The notes: generated from the letters alone by a model not told the origin. A stretch of 22,688 nt of DNA from Paulinella micropora (GCA_009731375.1 BJOX01000223.1:380412-403099), one strand, 5' to 3'. Numbered from the stretch's first letter, positions 1-9,079 are shown. Numbers and translations: made by a program.

Positions 1-177
1 AATGACACCCCCGCAAGGGCAGTTCCAACACTTCCAGACGGGCCGGTATGTTCAATGAAAATACTGGTCCAGACGGATCGGTATGTTCAATGAAAATACT
101 GGTGGCACCGACGGGAATCGAACTGGCGACAGGGCCCAGATGGTAGAACTTGACCACTGGGCTATCACGGTGTCCAA
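1..177 (-). mobile_element. SINE A copy A1 (tRNA-derived, partial; 3' part lies left of the window)
   Basis: Read on the minus strand, the copy starts near 177 with a tRNA-like head. It has a pol III A-box-like TAGCCCAGTGG and a B-box-like AGTTCGATTCC; the ends of the head are complementary (GACACCG with CGGTGCC, 6 of 7 pairs). It abuts the (ATT)n tail of copy A2. A 35-bp tandem duplication lies in the body (34-68 and 69-103, one base different), absent from A3. The copy runs off the left edge, so its 3' hairpin and tail are not seen. SINEs do not encode protein; they depend on a LINE reverse transcriptase. Confidence 0.8.
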
Positions 178-220
<43 letters not shown>

Positions 221-543
221 GTAATAAAAGTAATGATAATGATAGCAATAGTAATAATAATAATATTAATAATAACAATGATAATAATAATAATAATAAT
301 AGTGCTTCTCAGTCAATGGCGAATGCATTTCTGCACATGTGCCTCCATCGTCTCACCCTCGAGGGGAGTACGAAGATTTTGACGATAGGCTCTACTGACA
401 CCCCCGCAAGGCAGCTCCAAGCCTTCCAGATAGACCAATACTTTCAAAGAAAATATCCTTTGAAAATACTGGCACCGACGGGAATCGAACTGGCGACAGG
501 TCCCAGATGGTAGACCTTAACCACTGTGCTATCGCGGTGCCAC
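178..543 (-). mobile_element. SINE A copy A2 with (ATT)n tail
   Basis: The head is at about 472-543, the body continues to 302, and the tail at 178-301 is (ATT)n with some ATC/GTT variants. The head keeps a perfect 7-bp acceptor-like pairing (GGCACCG with CGGTGCC), an A box (TAGCACAGTGG) and a B box (AGTTCGATTCC). There are two extra bases between the acceptor-like arm and the A box, and the T-stem pairs poorly, so it is tRNA-derived rather than a tRNA gene. The 3' domain at 302-350 contains ATGGAGGCACATG and then a GTGCA-GAAA-TGCAT hairpin (minus strand 336 to 323). The element appears full length. Confidence 0.85.
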
Positions 544-582
<39 letters not shown>

Positions 583-830
583 ATATCTGAGGCGTACTGA
601 TGCAGCTAATGGCATATCCTCAACGGACATAAGCCTCCAATACCCTTGTTCGAGGTCCTCCACCCCCCCGTGTCAGTCTCTCGCCTGATGATCGGGGCCA
701 CCGATGGAGCTCCTGAGGGCAAGACTGCACTAAGCCGAGGTTATTCCGCAGTCCCAGCAACCTCTTGCAAGACGTCACCGAATGTGCAAGTGCATACACC
801 AAGCGCGGTTGCTAGAGCTGCCTCGAAACC

Positions 831-831
<1 letters not shown>
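544..831 (-). mobile_element. Repeat B copy B1 (5'-truncated) with (ATT)n tail
   Basis: The body is 582-831 and the tail 544-581. It is clearly homologous to 1703-1960 (B2), for example GGAGCTCCTGAGGGCAAGAC on the plus strand in both. The minus-strand 5' end is cut at the sequence that also starts at 9080, and lies directly against the (ATT)n tail of SINE A3. 5' truncation is the usual signature of target-primed reverse transcription. The 3' domain has a TGGAGGCTTATG core and a six-pair hairpin, ATGTCC with GGATAT (630-614), around a GTTGA loop. No convincing tRNA-like promoter or protein domain is visible. Confidence 0.7.
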
Positions 832-903
<72 letters not shown>

Positions 904-912
904 TTAATAATA

Positions 913-988
<76 letters not shown>

Positions 989-1230
989 TAATAATAACAG
1001 TGCTTCTCTGTCAATGGCTGATGCATTTCTGCATATGCGCCTCCATCGTCTCACCCGTGAGGGGAGTACGAAGAATTGACGATAAGCTCTAATGACACCC
1101 CCGCAAGGGCAGTTCCAACACTTCCAGACGGGCCGGTATGTTCAATGAAAATACTGGTGGCACCGACGGGAATCGAACTGGCGACAGGGCCCAGATGGTA
1201 GAACTTGACCACTGGGCTATCACGGTGTCC
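832..1230 (-). mobile_element. SINE A copy A3 with long (ATT)n tail
   Basis: The head is at about 1158-1230, the body reaches 1000, and the tail (832-999) is nearly pure (ATT)n of about 165 bp. The head sequence is almost the same as in A1 and in the plus-strand copy at 22600. The 3' domain at 1000-1045 carries ATGGAGGCGCATATG and a perfect five-pair hairpin, ATGCA-GAAA-TGCAT (minus strand 1034 to 1021), then GCCATTGACAGAGAAGCACT. This is the best copy for reading the full-length unit: about 230 bp plus tail. Confidence 0.87.
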
Positions 1231-1242
1231 AAAATAATAATG

Positions 1243-1289
<47 letters not shown>

Positions 1290-1569
1290 CATAGTAATCA
1301 TAGTAATCATGATAATCATGATAATCATAATCTTAATAATAATAGTGCTTCTCTGTCAATAGCGGATGCAAATCTGCACATGTGCCTCCATCGCCTCACC
1401 CGCGAGGGGAGTACGAAGATTTGACCGATAGCTCTACTGACAAACCCGCAGGGCAGCTCCAAACTTTCCAAACAGACCAATACTTTGAAAATACTGGCAC
1501 GGACGGGAATCGAACTGGAGACAGGTCCCAGATGGTATTGAACTTGACCACTGGGCTATCGCAGTACCA
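1231..1569 (-). mobile_element. SINE A copy A4 with (ATT)n tail
   Basis: The head is at about 1497-1569, the body ends at 1344, and the tail is 1231-1343, mostly (ATT)n with ATC interruptions at the end next to the body. The A box TAGCCCAGTGG and the B-box-like AGTTCGATTCC are kept. The hairpin is GTGCA-GATT-TGCAT (1379 to 1366), so the loop differs from A2 and A3 while the stem is unchanged. The head abuts the tail of repeat B2. Confidence 0.83.
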
Positions 1570-2213
<644 letters not shown>

Positions 2214-2230
2214 TAATAATAATAATAATA

Positions 2231-2280
2231 GACTTATCAGTCAATTGGCCGTTGATCCTGTCGGACATGTGCCTCCATTG
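2231..2280 (-). promoter_or_regulatory. 3' recognition domain of the LINE (stem-loop shared with SINE A, B and M1)
   Basis: On the minus strand: AATGGAGGCACATG, then a four-pair hairpin GTCC-GACA-GGAT (2266 to 2255), then GGCCAATTGACTGA and the (ATT)n tail. Matching domains close SINE A (302-350, 1000-1045, 1344-1389, 9533-9577), repeat B (about 582-640 and 1703-1770) and M1 (9428-9466). In stringent-type LINEs such as eel UnaL2, a 3' stem-loop is bound by the element's own reverse transcriptase and is shared with partner SINEs. The same role here is inferred. Confidence 0.7.
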
Positions 2281-4770
2281 GTAGCACGGGGCTGTTCGGT
2301 GACGCGGCTCCGCTCCAAAGACTCGACTGGCGGTGCAATGTGCAAATGAGCGTGCTGTGCATGTGCAAGTGGGTGCAAGGAGTGAGAGGAGTTATCTGCC
2401 GAGAAGAAGTCCGCGAGCTGCGCTGACCTCCACCTACAACAGATCTAGCCAGACATTCTACCTGACTAGGCCTTCCCCTCCTCCTTCTACCCACCTCCTG
2501 AACGATCGTGAGGTCGATCACGTCCTCCTCCTCCTCCGCCCCCTCTGCCTCCCTGATCTGCGCCTCCAACTCCTCCCACTCCTTCCAGATGGTGGCAACA
2601 AACCTCCCTAACTCCTCCACCTCTTCTGGGACAGGGATAAACAAAACGCCGAGCATCGCCGCCATCTTTTCATCCTCCCCCTTCAGCCATTCCTCTTTGA
2701 AGAGCCTCATCTCCTCCTCCGCCTCCCGCAGTTCCCTGTGATAAAGCCCTCCTCGATTCAGCATGAGGGGCTGCCGGGCTTGCGCCTCATCGATAAACTT
2801 AAACAGTGCCTCACGAGAGCTCGCAAACGTTGGGCAATGCAGCAGGAAGTGACGTAACGACTCGTTAACCTCAGTGCCACACAAGGCGAAACAGCTTGAG
2901 CAGTCCGGCGAGCATGAGCCAAATTTGGATCGGTAGAGGCGAAGGCGATTGTTGCAGCTCAACAATCGCCTTCTGATAAGGTTGTGACTTCCCCCCTCCA
3001 GCGCCCGCCAACGTGGGAAAGCAGAGCGGGAAGACATCTGGCTAAGCAGCACCCTAAGCCCATCAGAGGGCTTAGCCTGCCGCTCCCAGCCAGCTACTTC
3101 CTGCCGGACAGACCATTGCTTTACCACCTCGTTCCAGTTCGCCAGAGCGGCCCGCCAGTCCTTATCATCTACCGTGCCATCTTCGTTCACGACCCGCTTG
3201 AGCGCATCCAAGCCCTCCCGCAGCCTGTGATCTGCTAAGATCAAATTTTCCGTATCTTCCTTCCATTTGCACCGACCCGTGTTGTAAAGCCTGCGTGTTA
3301 GCGCTGTGTTGCCCAGTAACTCGATGCGCCCTAGGAACCGAAGCCGGGCCGCCTTGGCAAGGATGCTAAAACTCGGCGTGCGGCCTAAACCCCTGGTGAT
3401 GCAGCCGCTTGTGCGCGTACCAACACCCAAGATGACCCGCAGGGGCGCTACCAACGCGCCCTCCAGCTTACTCAGCTTGTTGGCGCCCGGCAGATCCCAA
3501 AAAGCCGATGCGTAAAGCAACTTTGCGCCAACCATTTGCTGCCAATTCATCAGCCGAAGACGCGCTGGAACTTCATGGGCAATCCAGAGGGGGTAGCAGG
3601 CAGCCGTTCCCGCTACAGTGATTTCCGCCGCCCGCTTCGCTTGCGGTTTATCGGAGAGGGTGTCCGTGAGCAGAACTCCCAGGTATTTGTAGTGGTCGGT
3701 GACGTTGAGAACCTTGCCCCGGAACCTCACGCATGGGGGCGACTTTTTTGACTTGGCGTGCCCGTATATCGGCATGACTTCCGTCTTGCCCGGTTTCAGG
3801 TTGATTTCAAGCCGATAGTCCTCCACGAATGTCGCCACGACATTTACAATCTGTTGAAGCTCCGTGACACTATGCGCAATTACCGCAACGTCGTCGGCGT
3901 AAAGCAGGGTCCGTATGTCTTCGATGCGGTTGAGGTCCTCGATCTCCAACTCTTTCGCGATTCGGACCGTTAGCTCATCCATGAAGACGTTGAACAGCGA
4001 CGGTGACAACGGCGACCCTTGCTGAACTCCCATCTCTTCCAGCACTTCACCAGTGAGTTCGCCATCGACTAGCACTCGCGATGACGTTCTTCGGTAAAAA
4101 CGCCGCAGAATGCGATAGAACTTGCCCTGTACCCCCATCTGGGTTAGCCTCTGAAACAACCCGGCCCGCCAAACCGTAGGGAATGCCTTTCTCAGATCCA
4201 CGAACAAAACGAAAGAACGGAGGCCAGCTTGTTGTCTAAGGCGCAGACGCTCCTTAAGGACAAAAATCTGGTCCCCCGTACTACGTTTTGGCCGGAACCC
4301 ACCCTGCTCTGGGCGAAGCCTGCCCGGCTGATCGATGAAAGCCGTAAGCCTCGCCGCCATAAGGGACAGATACATCTTACCCAGACAGCTCAGAATCGCG
4401 ATGTCTCTCCAATTTTCCGGATCGGTTGGGTCGCCTCCTTTTGGGATGTTGACGATAATCGCTTTGCCCCAGTCGCTGGGGGTGTATTCGCACGATTTCA
4501 ACCAGTTGAAGAAGCGCACCAGAAAGCTCACAATCCGCGTGCCTCCGTACTTGAGCATCTCGTTCTTGATCTTATCCGGTGAGCACGCTTTGTGATTCTG
4601 GAGATTTTCCTGGCAGAGCTCCACTTCCTTCTTTCTCGGTGTATAGTCCAGCGGGCCTGTCTCAGTCCGGATCTCCTCGGCTTGCGCCATGGCCTCATAT
4701 TGGTCGCGCAGGTTGTCGTTATACTGGAAGGTTTCGCGGGCCTTCCGCTCGGACTCGATCCGCGCTGCTC
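2237..4770 (-). CDS. LINE ORF2, C-terminal part: reverse transcriptase and zinc motif
   Basis: The frame is open to a TGA at 2237-2239. Counting from the Met at 4690 (817 residues), reverse transcriptase motifs are FVDLRKAFPTV (163-173), GVQQGSPLSP (221-230) and YADD (264-267); the expected catalytic Asp are D165, D266 and D267. KYLGVLL (335-341) is the usual block after the palm. A zinc-type motif follows, with Cys at 597 and 600 and H-x4-C at 614-619. An acidic stretch lies near 723-732. The frame joins the upstream part (4765-5709) by an apparent one-base shift near 4760-4770, since upstream residues such as ERKARETFQY are read in this frame before the Met. It should make cDNA by target-primed reverse transcription at a nicked chromosomal site. 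The last 13 codons are the shared 3' domain itself (MEAHVRQDQRPID). Confidence 0.88.
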
Positions 4771-5709
4771 CTCATCGGAACCGACTTCCTCTACACATGC
4801 ATCCTCCAAAAACTGGTTTTCTTTGGGGACCACCATACGTCGGCGGTATTCTTCCCATTCTTGTAGTTTTTCCCGGAGTGTGCATGCCAGAGTGCCATCG
4901 GGCTTCCGAACAGGAGCAGAAGCTTTGGACCGCCGGACCCCGCCCAAACGCTTTGACAGCTTCCAGTACGTGGTCATGGTAGCGCTCCTGAAGTTGGCAG
5001 CGGTGTCATTCTGGACCCGCTTCCACGCTTGCTTCTTCTCCTTGCATAACCTTCTGACTGCCTTCCTCGCCTCTTTATATCTTTGCCAGGCCTCTCGGTT
5101 GGCCTCATTCCTTCGCCAGAGGCCGTATGCCTCTCTCCGTCGCGCAATCGCTTCCCTAAGACCCTCATCAAACCATGCATTAGTAAACCCTGGCCTAATC
5201 ACCCGAACTCCCAAGACCTTCACGGCTGCGCCCGTGAAAGCTCGGACCACTAAGCTAGCGACCCTATCTACCTCCTGCTGAAGCTCATCCGGGTCCTCCA
5301 CTGCTGATAGATCTGGGAGGCCATCTGGCAACAGCCCCGATATACCAGCTGCAAAGGTCTCGTCGTACTTCAACCTAAGCTTAGACAGCTCACTCTCCTT
5401 ACCCTCAACTACCCTGCCTATCAAGCGCTCTGCCTTGAATGCTTTGTACCTCTTTACCTGCTTTTTGGGGGGTGGCTGTCCCCCCCAGACCAGTTCCGCC
5501 CACACAGCTTTGTGGTCGGTATCAAGGTCTACCTCGTCGACGCCGAAGCTCGCCTCCTCCGCCAGCTCGGAAGAGACGCAGATGTAATCCAGCAGATGCC
5601 TTCGTCCACCTACATTTTCCTGCCTAGACCACCAATATTTGTCCCCCCGTGGTTGCGAAAACCCACTGAGATTGCGCAACCCCGTGGCAACACGCATCGC
5701 AGCCAGCAA
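4765..5709 (-). pseudogene. LINE ORF2, middle part: endonuclease C-terminus and linker to reverse transcriptase
   Basis: This frame contains HLLDYICVSSEL and, about 20 residues later, LDTDHKAVWAEL. These match the last two blocks of the AP-type endonuclease of LINEs; the second has the conserved Asp-His pair. A basic, helix-rich linker follows (AWFDEGLREAIARRREAYGL and on). The frame then degenerates near 4765, where the sequence continues in the reverse transcriptase frame, so I infer a one-base indel there. The upstream side enters a 157-bp duplication. It belongs to the same protein as the fragments on either side. Confidence 0.8.
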
Positions 5710-5875
5710 CCTCCTCCGCCAGCTCGGAAGAGACGCAGATGTAATCCAGCAGATGCCTTCGTCCACCTACATTTTCCTGCCTAGACCACCAATATTTGTC
5801 CCCCCCGTGGTTGCGAAAACCCACTGAGATGCGCAACCCCGTGGCAANNNNNNNNNNCGCATCGCAGCCAGCAAC
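5553..5875. repeat. 157-bp direct duplication inside ORF2, second copy carrying a gap
   Basis: Bases 5553-5709 are repeated at 5710-5875. The second copy differs by one extra C in a C run, one missing T, and a 10-N gap at 5848-5857. It would encode the endonuclease segment KYWWSRQENVGGRRHLLDYI twice. Identity this high next to a gap suggests that two haplotypes or overlapping contig ends were joined without merging. Confidence 0.85.
5848..5857. other. Assembly gap (10 N)
   Basis: Ten N inside the second copy of the 157-bp duplication. Confidence 0.95.
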
Positions 5876-6012
5876 TCACCATTCTCGCTCCTAACCCCTC
5901 TACCCCTCTCTTCTATCTCGCCAAAGGGGCCCACCACTCCCTCCTCCCACGCTATTCTGGCGGGCCCCAGCTTAGAATTAGCATCACCAACCGTAACCAC
6001 ATGACCTTTGGT
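5876..6012 (-). pseudogene. LINE ORF2, endonuclease core fragment
   Basis: The frame reads ATKGHVVTVGDANSKLG. GDAN is the GDxN block of AP-type endonucleases, which contributes catalytic Asp and Asn. The text then runs to NGELLAAM, which joins to the first duplicated segment. On its 5' side the sequence changes frame against the next fragment in the stretch CACCAAAGG near 6008-6016, an apparent one-base indel. Confidence 0.75.
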
Positions 6013-6722
6013 GGCGAACGAAGTAGGAGACGGCCGCCTGCCACGCCTCATAGGCTGCAATAGATTCCTCTCGTTGATTTTCTTGGAGGAAGTAGCCGTT
6101 GCCGACGAACACATCCGACGCCGTCGCGCTCCCAGACGACAGCCTCACCCACAATTGCTGTGGGTGTGGAACAGGCGCCTGTACAATGGTAGCGCACGGT
6201 GCCAGATAGTTGGCCACCAACGTCAAGACTCCCCCCAAGAGACGCGAGCCCGCGCCAGTTGCAGCTGCTTTGCCGAGGACTGCGAAGCCGTCGACTTGGA
6301 GCTTCTCCACCTTCTGCGACGATAGGTTGTGCTCCTGGACTCCGACAATCACCCAGCCTCGCTCCTTGTAGTGCTCCGGCCATTCCCCAAAGCCTGGGCT
6401 ATCCGCACCCACTTTGCCTTGCCAATTATGTGNNNNNNNNNNGAATCTTCCTCTCGGCGGAGTGGGGCGGGATGCGGGAGCTGGAGGAGCTGGGGCGGAG
6501 GGTGCAGGATGGGCCGTGGAGGGTGGCGGAGGGCTCCAGGCGGGCTCAACCGAAGCGCAGGCATCGGCACCAGCTTCGTTCTTCCCAATTTGTGAAAGGC
6601 TTCCCACTGAGGGTGGCCTCACATAGGTGCCCAGTATGAGGAGTTGCAGAGGAAGCTTCGCAAGCAAGGGTTTGGCTACTGGGGTGCGTGACGTGGAAGT
6701 CGACGAGCCCCATGGCGAAGCC
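6000..6722 (-). pseudogene. LINE ORF2, N-terminal part: start of AP-type endonuclease
   Basis: After the 10-N gap (6433-6442) the frame reads HNWQGKVG, then GWVIVGVQEHNLSS, where the Glu of QEH matches the metal-binding Glu of AP-type endonucleases, then GSRLLGGVLTLV and DVFVGNGYFLQ. These are the first blocks of the domain in the right order. The endonuclease nicks target DNA and frees the 3' end that primes reverse transcription. Upstream of the gap the frame is Pro/Ala-rich and no convincing start Met is seen after the end of ORF1, so the true start is unresolved. The frame ends at 5984 after the shift. Confidence 0.75.
6433..6442. other. Assembly gap (10 N)
   Basis: Ten N near the start of the endonuclease domain. 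It hides whether the Pro/Ala-rich frame upstream is truly joined to ORF2. Confidence 0.95.
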
Positions 6723-7337
6723 TTAGGCCCCCCGTGCAGCCCGCTGCTTCTCTCTTTCCCGGAAAGTCCTACCCGTCGCAACGTGAACCTTTCCCGTGAA
6801 GAACTTACGCTCCCGCAGCAGCCGCACCATCTTCTCCGCCTCCTCACTAGACGCACATTTAATCCGCAAATGTCGCCCACTACCTCTGCCCGCGAATTCC
6901 ACCTCGACTTCCCCGAGACCGAGAATTCGGAGCTCTCGCGCCATGACCACTGTCTGAGAGACATGCGATAGCCCCCATACTATGCAACATCTCTTATCCA
7001 GCTCATTTCGTACCTTCCTCCGCCACCTCCTCGGTGGCGGTACCGCTTGCCACACGCCGTGACCAGACCTTTCCGGACGTGACTTCTCTTCCGAGGTTGG
7101 GGAGGGTGATCGAGATGCAGCAGGATTGCTGGCTCTACGTGATTCAGGTTGCCCGTCAGGTACGCGAGCACTCGACCACCCCACCCCGGCCGAGTAGCCA
7201 TCGCCACCCGCAGGCGCACTCCCACGGGGAACGTCTAAACCTGAAGGATTACCGCCTTGACCCATAGGGCCAACACTAGCGGCCGCGCTCTTCGCATTAG
7301 AACCTGACATAAGTGGTATGGGACCCCGGTGCCGCAT
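6723..7337 (-). CDS. LINE ORF1, putative RNA-binding protein
   Basis: 204 codons from the first Met, or 195 from the second Met (MSGSN). Residues 1-100 are Gly/Ser/Pro-rich and probably disordered. A basic patch, PRRWRRKVR (102-110), is followed by a compact region (about 116-190) with RCCIVWGLSHV, then EVEVEFAGR, LRIKCASSEEAEKMVRLLRE and KVHV. This beta-alpha-beta pattern resembles the RRM-like module of L1-type ORF1 proteins, and FREREKQR recalls their ERE-x-R ending. In that family ORF1 protein coats the element's RNA. No CCHC knuckle is visible. It lies just upstream of ORF2 on the same strand, as expected for a two-ORF LINE. The assignment is from pattern and position. Confidence 0.7.
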   Translation of the reverse strand: MRHRGPIPLMSGSNAKSAAASVGPMGQGGNPSGLDVPRGSAPAGGDGYSAGVGWSSARVPDGQPESRRASNPAASRSPSPTSEEKSRPERSGHGVWQAVPPPRRWRRKVRNELDKRCCIVWGLSHVSQTVVMARELRILGLGEVEVEFAGRGSGRHLRIKCASSEEAEKMVRLLRERKFFTGKVHVATGRTFREREKQRAARGA

Positions 7338-7339
7338 TG

Positions 7340-7965
7340 ATCGAGTTGTGAACTCGATAAATGAGGACCCAGGTGGGGTTATTTAAAGCTCAACCCTTAA
7401 AAAGCATACGTGTACGTATGTATAGGAATACACACAAACACTCACCTGCATCCGTAACCAGGCACGAGGCAGACCCGCTGTGCATCATCGAGGTAGGTGT
7501 CGTGGCAAACCACCCTGCGTCCGATAAACGCTGCAAGTGAGTCATCTACCGAGAGCACAGAGTGACAGGCCCGTGCACGTGTACCCACCACCCCATAACC
7601 CTCCGCCAGAGCAACCCCATGGCATCCGCAGGATGAGCACGAAGAGTGCTGAGAGAGAGGGTGAGCCAGGAGCCCCGCTCCGGTCCGTCGTTACTTTGGT
7701 CATTTAGTCGTTTCAAGGCTTGTGGTAAGGTGTAGGGCCTCTCGCCTTCGTACAAACTCCGACCGACAGTAGTTTGGTTGACCATCCTTCGCGGTGACCC
7801 TCTGAACACAACCCCCTCCCCCAGTGCCCACCCCTTGTGATTCCAGAGGCCACCCCGAGCCAAGAGCCATGAGTATGATGAGCAACTCACATGAGTTACT
7901 CTCAGTAATTGGGGTCCCGTCTCATAAATCAATGGAACGCTTATCGAGCGCTCCTCATAGGCTCA
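7340..7965 (-). repeat. LINE 5' region, copy U1
   Basis: This stretch directly precedes ORF1 and is repeated, diverged, at 8317-9043 in the same orientation. Shared plus-strand words include GTGGGGTTATTTAAAGCTCA, CACCCTGCGTCCGATA, GAGTCATCTACCGAGA and CAGAGGCCACCCCGAGCCAA. The minus strand has an AT-rich TTTAAATAA about 50 bp before the ORF1 start. Its place suggests a 5' untranslated or promoter segment. No protein is supported. Confidence 0.65.
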
Positions 7966-7995
7966 GCCCGCCCATGTGAAAGCTAGGCCTCGCCC

Positions 7996-8030
7996 AAAGC
8001 AAAGCAAAGCAAAGCACAAAAAAAAAAACA

Positions 8031-8067
<37 letters not shown>
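7996..8067 (+). repeat. (AAAGC)4, A-rich stretch and (GA)n
   Basis: Four AAAGC units at 7996-8015, then an A-rich stretch, then (GA)n to 8067. It separates the two U copies. It could be an element tail or a polymorphic microsatellite. Confidence 0.85.
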
Positions 8068-8074
<7 letters not shown>

Positions 8075-8316
8075 CGAGGCCGCCGTGGCTCGCCCGCAAT
8101 CCAGCTGGGTGCACCTCGTCACAACCACTCATCGGCGTGAGCTCATAGCTGTGTGCGACATAGGTACAAGAGCAAGAGGAGAAACAGTGTGCCAGCGTGG
8201 ATGTGTGGGTGAGGCAGTGCGGTGAGGCAAAGCAGCGATGCCAGTCGAATCCCTGGAGACGGAACCTAGCATCAAAAACATCGTATAAGTCTACCCCAGG
8301 CCTCCATCCACCGAGT
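8068..8316. other. Spacer between U1 and U2, nothing recognised
   Basis: About 250 bp of mixed sequence with no ORF, no repeat of the other families, and no clear RNA gene. The minus strand contains TGGATGGAGGCC at 8299-8310, which recalls the shared 3' core but has neither hairpin nor (ATT)n after it. Confidence 0.5.
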
Positions 8317-9043
8317 GGTGAGCTCGATAAAAGAAGACCCGAGTGGGGTTATTTAAAGCTCAACCCTTAAAAAGCATAAACATGTACGCCGCCAGGAACC
8401 CAACAAAAATAACATAGCCGCCAGGAACCCAACAACAATAACATAGCCGCCAGGAACCCAACAACAATAACATAGCCGCCAGGGACCAGCCTTCAGGAAC
8501 CCGCCTCAGTTACCCCCCCCCGTAACCAGGCAAGAGACGTGACGTACTATGCATCATTGAGGTGTCGTGGCAAGCCACCCTGCGTCCGATAGAAGCTACA
8601 AAAGAGTCATCTACCGAGAACACTAAGTGACAGGCCCGGTCACATGCACCCAACACGTCCCGACCCTCCGCCAGAGCATCCCCATGGCATCCGCAAAGTG
8701 AGCACGAGGGGTTCTGGGAGAGAGGGTGAGTCAGGAGCCCCGCGTCCAGGCAGTCGCTACTGTGGCAGTTGAGTGATTTCAAGGCTTGTGGAAATGTGTG
8801 GGGCCTCTCGCCTTTGTACCCACTCATACCGACAGTAGTTTAGTTAACTAACCTGTCCAGTGACCCACTGAGCCCAACCCCCTCCCTCAGATAAACCCCA
8901 CCCCCCGCACTCACCCCGAGTGATACCAGAGGCCACCCCGAGCCAAGAGCCGTGAGCGTGGTGAGAGAGCTTCTCTCAGTAAAAGGTCCCGTCTCATGAA
9001 TCAGTGGAGCACTGATTATGTACCCCTCATAACAAGCTGCCAA
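8317..9043 (-). repeat. LINE 5' region, copy U2
   Basis: A second, diverged copy of 7340-7965 in the same orientation. It differs by an insertion of 29-bp tandem units (8388-8489) and many substitutions. It is cut by the gap at 9044. It may be a second promoter unit of the same LINE or the remains of another LINE copy; no ORF1 follows it. Confidence 0.65.
8388..8489 (+). repeat. 29-bp tandem repeat, about 3.5 units
   Basis: Units start at 8388, 8417, 8446 and 8475 (the last partial). Each begins GCCGCCAGGAACCCAACAA. Units 2 and 3 are identical, and unit 1 differs by one base. The array lies inside U2 and is absent from U1. Confidence 0.92.
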
Positions 9044-9079
9044 NNNNNNNNNNNNNNNNNNNNNNNNNNNNNNNNNNNN
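9044..9079. other. Assembly gap (36 N)
   Basis: Separates U2 from repeat B3. The 3' half of B3 is lost here or was never present. Confidence 0.95.

Larger units (their letters stand above)
2174..7340 (-). mobile_element. Non-LTR retrotransposon (LINE), near complete, with (ATT)n tail
   Basis: One element on the minus strand. It has ORF1 (about 7337-6723), ORF2 (about 6720-2237, broken) and an (ATT)n tail at 2174-2230. ORF2 carries an AP-type endonuclease, a reverse transcriptase and a C-terminal zinc motif. I see no RNase H domain, integrase or LTR. This architecture is typical of the L1, CR1, Jockey and I groups; the clade cannot be assigned by eye. The LINE ends in the same 3' hairpin domain (2231-2280) as the nearby SINE A and repeat B copies, so it is the natural candidate for their reverse-transcriptase donor. 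Two one-base frameshifts, a 157-bp duplication and two 10-N gaps interrupt it, and some of these are probably assembly errors. The 5' untranslated region probably continues into 7340-7965. Confidence 0.9.

Noticed and set aside
472-543. Functional tRNA genes at the SINE A heads
   Set aside because: The A and B boxes are good, but spacing and T-stem are wrong, and each head continues into a repeated body with a 3' hairpin and tail.
646-1092. Long Ile-, Leu-, Tyr-, His-, Asp-, Ser- or Cys-rich open frames over microsatellites here and at 1396-1758, 11598-12143, 12471-12854, 13000-14031, 14028-14957, 22218-22635
   Set aside because: They are translations of simple repeats that stay open in several frames at once, with no non-repeat domain.
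2333-5281. Plus-strand frames opposite the LINE, including one of 229 codons at 4592-5281
   Set aside because: They are antisense shadows of the GC-rich ORF2, whose minus frame has clear endonuclease and reverse transcriptase motifs.
7546-7932. Minus-strand frames of 128 and 105 codons in U1 and U2
   Set aside because: The two homologous copies do not keep the same reading frame or product, so the stretch is probably non-coding 5' sequence.
8296-8316. Another copy of the shared 3' domain (TGGATGGAGGCC on the minus strand)
   Set aside because: Only eight or nine core bases match; there is no CATG, no hairpin and no (ATT)n tail after it.
8388-8489. CRISPR-like array
   Set aside because: Units of 29 bp are directly joined without unique spacers, and the genome is eukaryotic.
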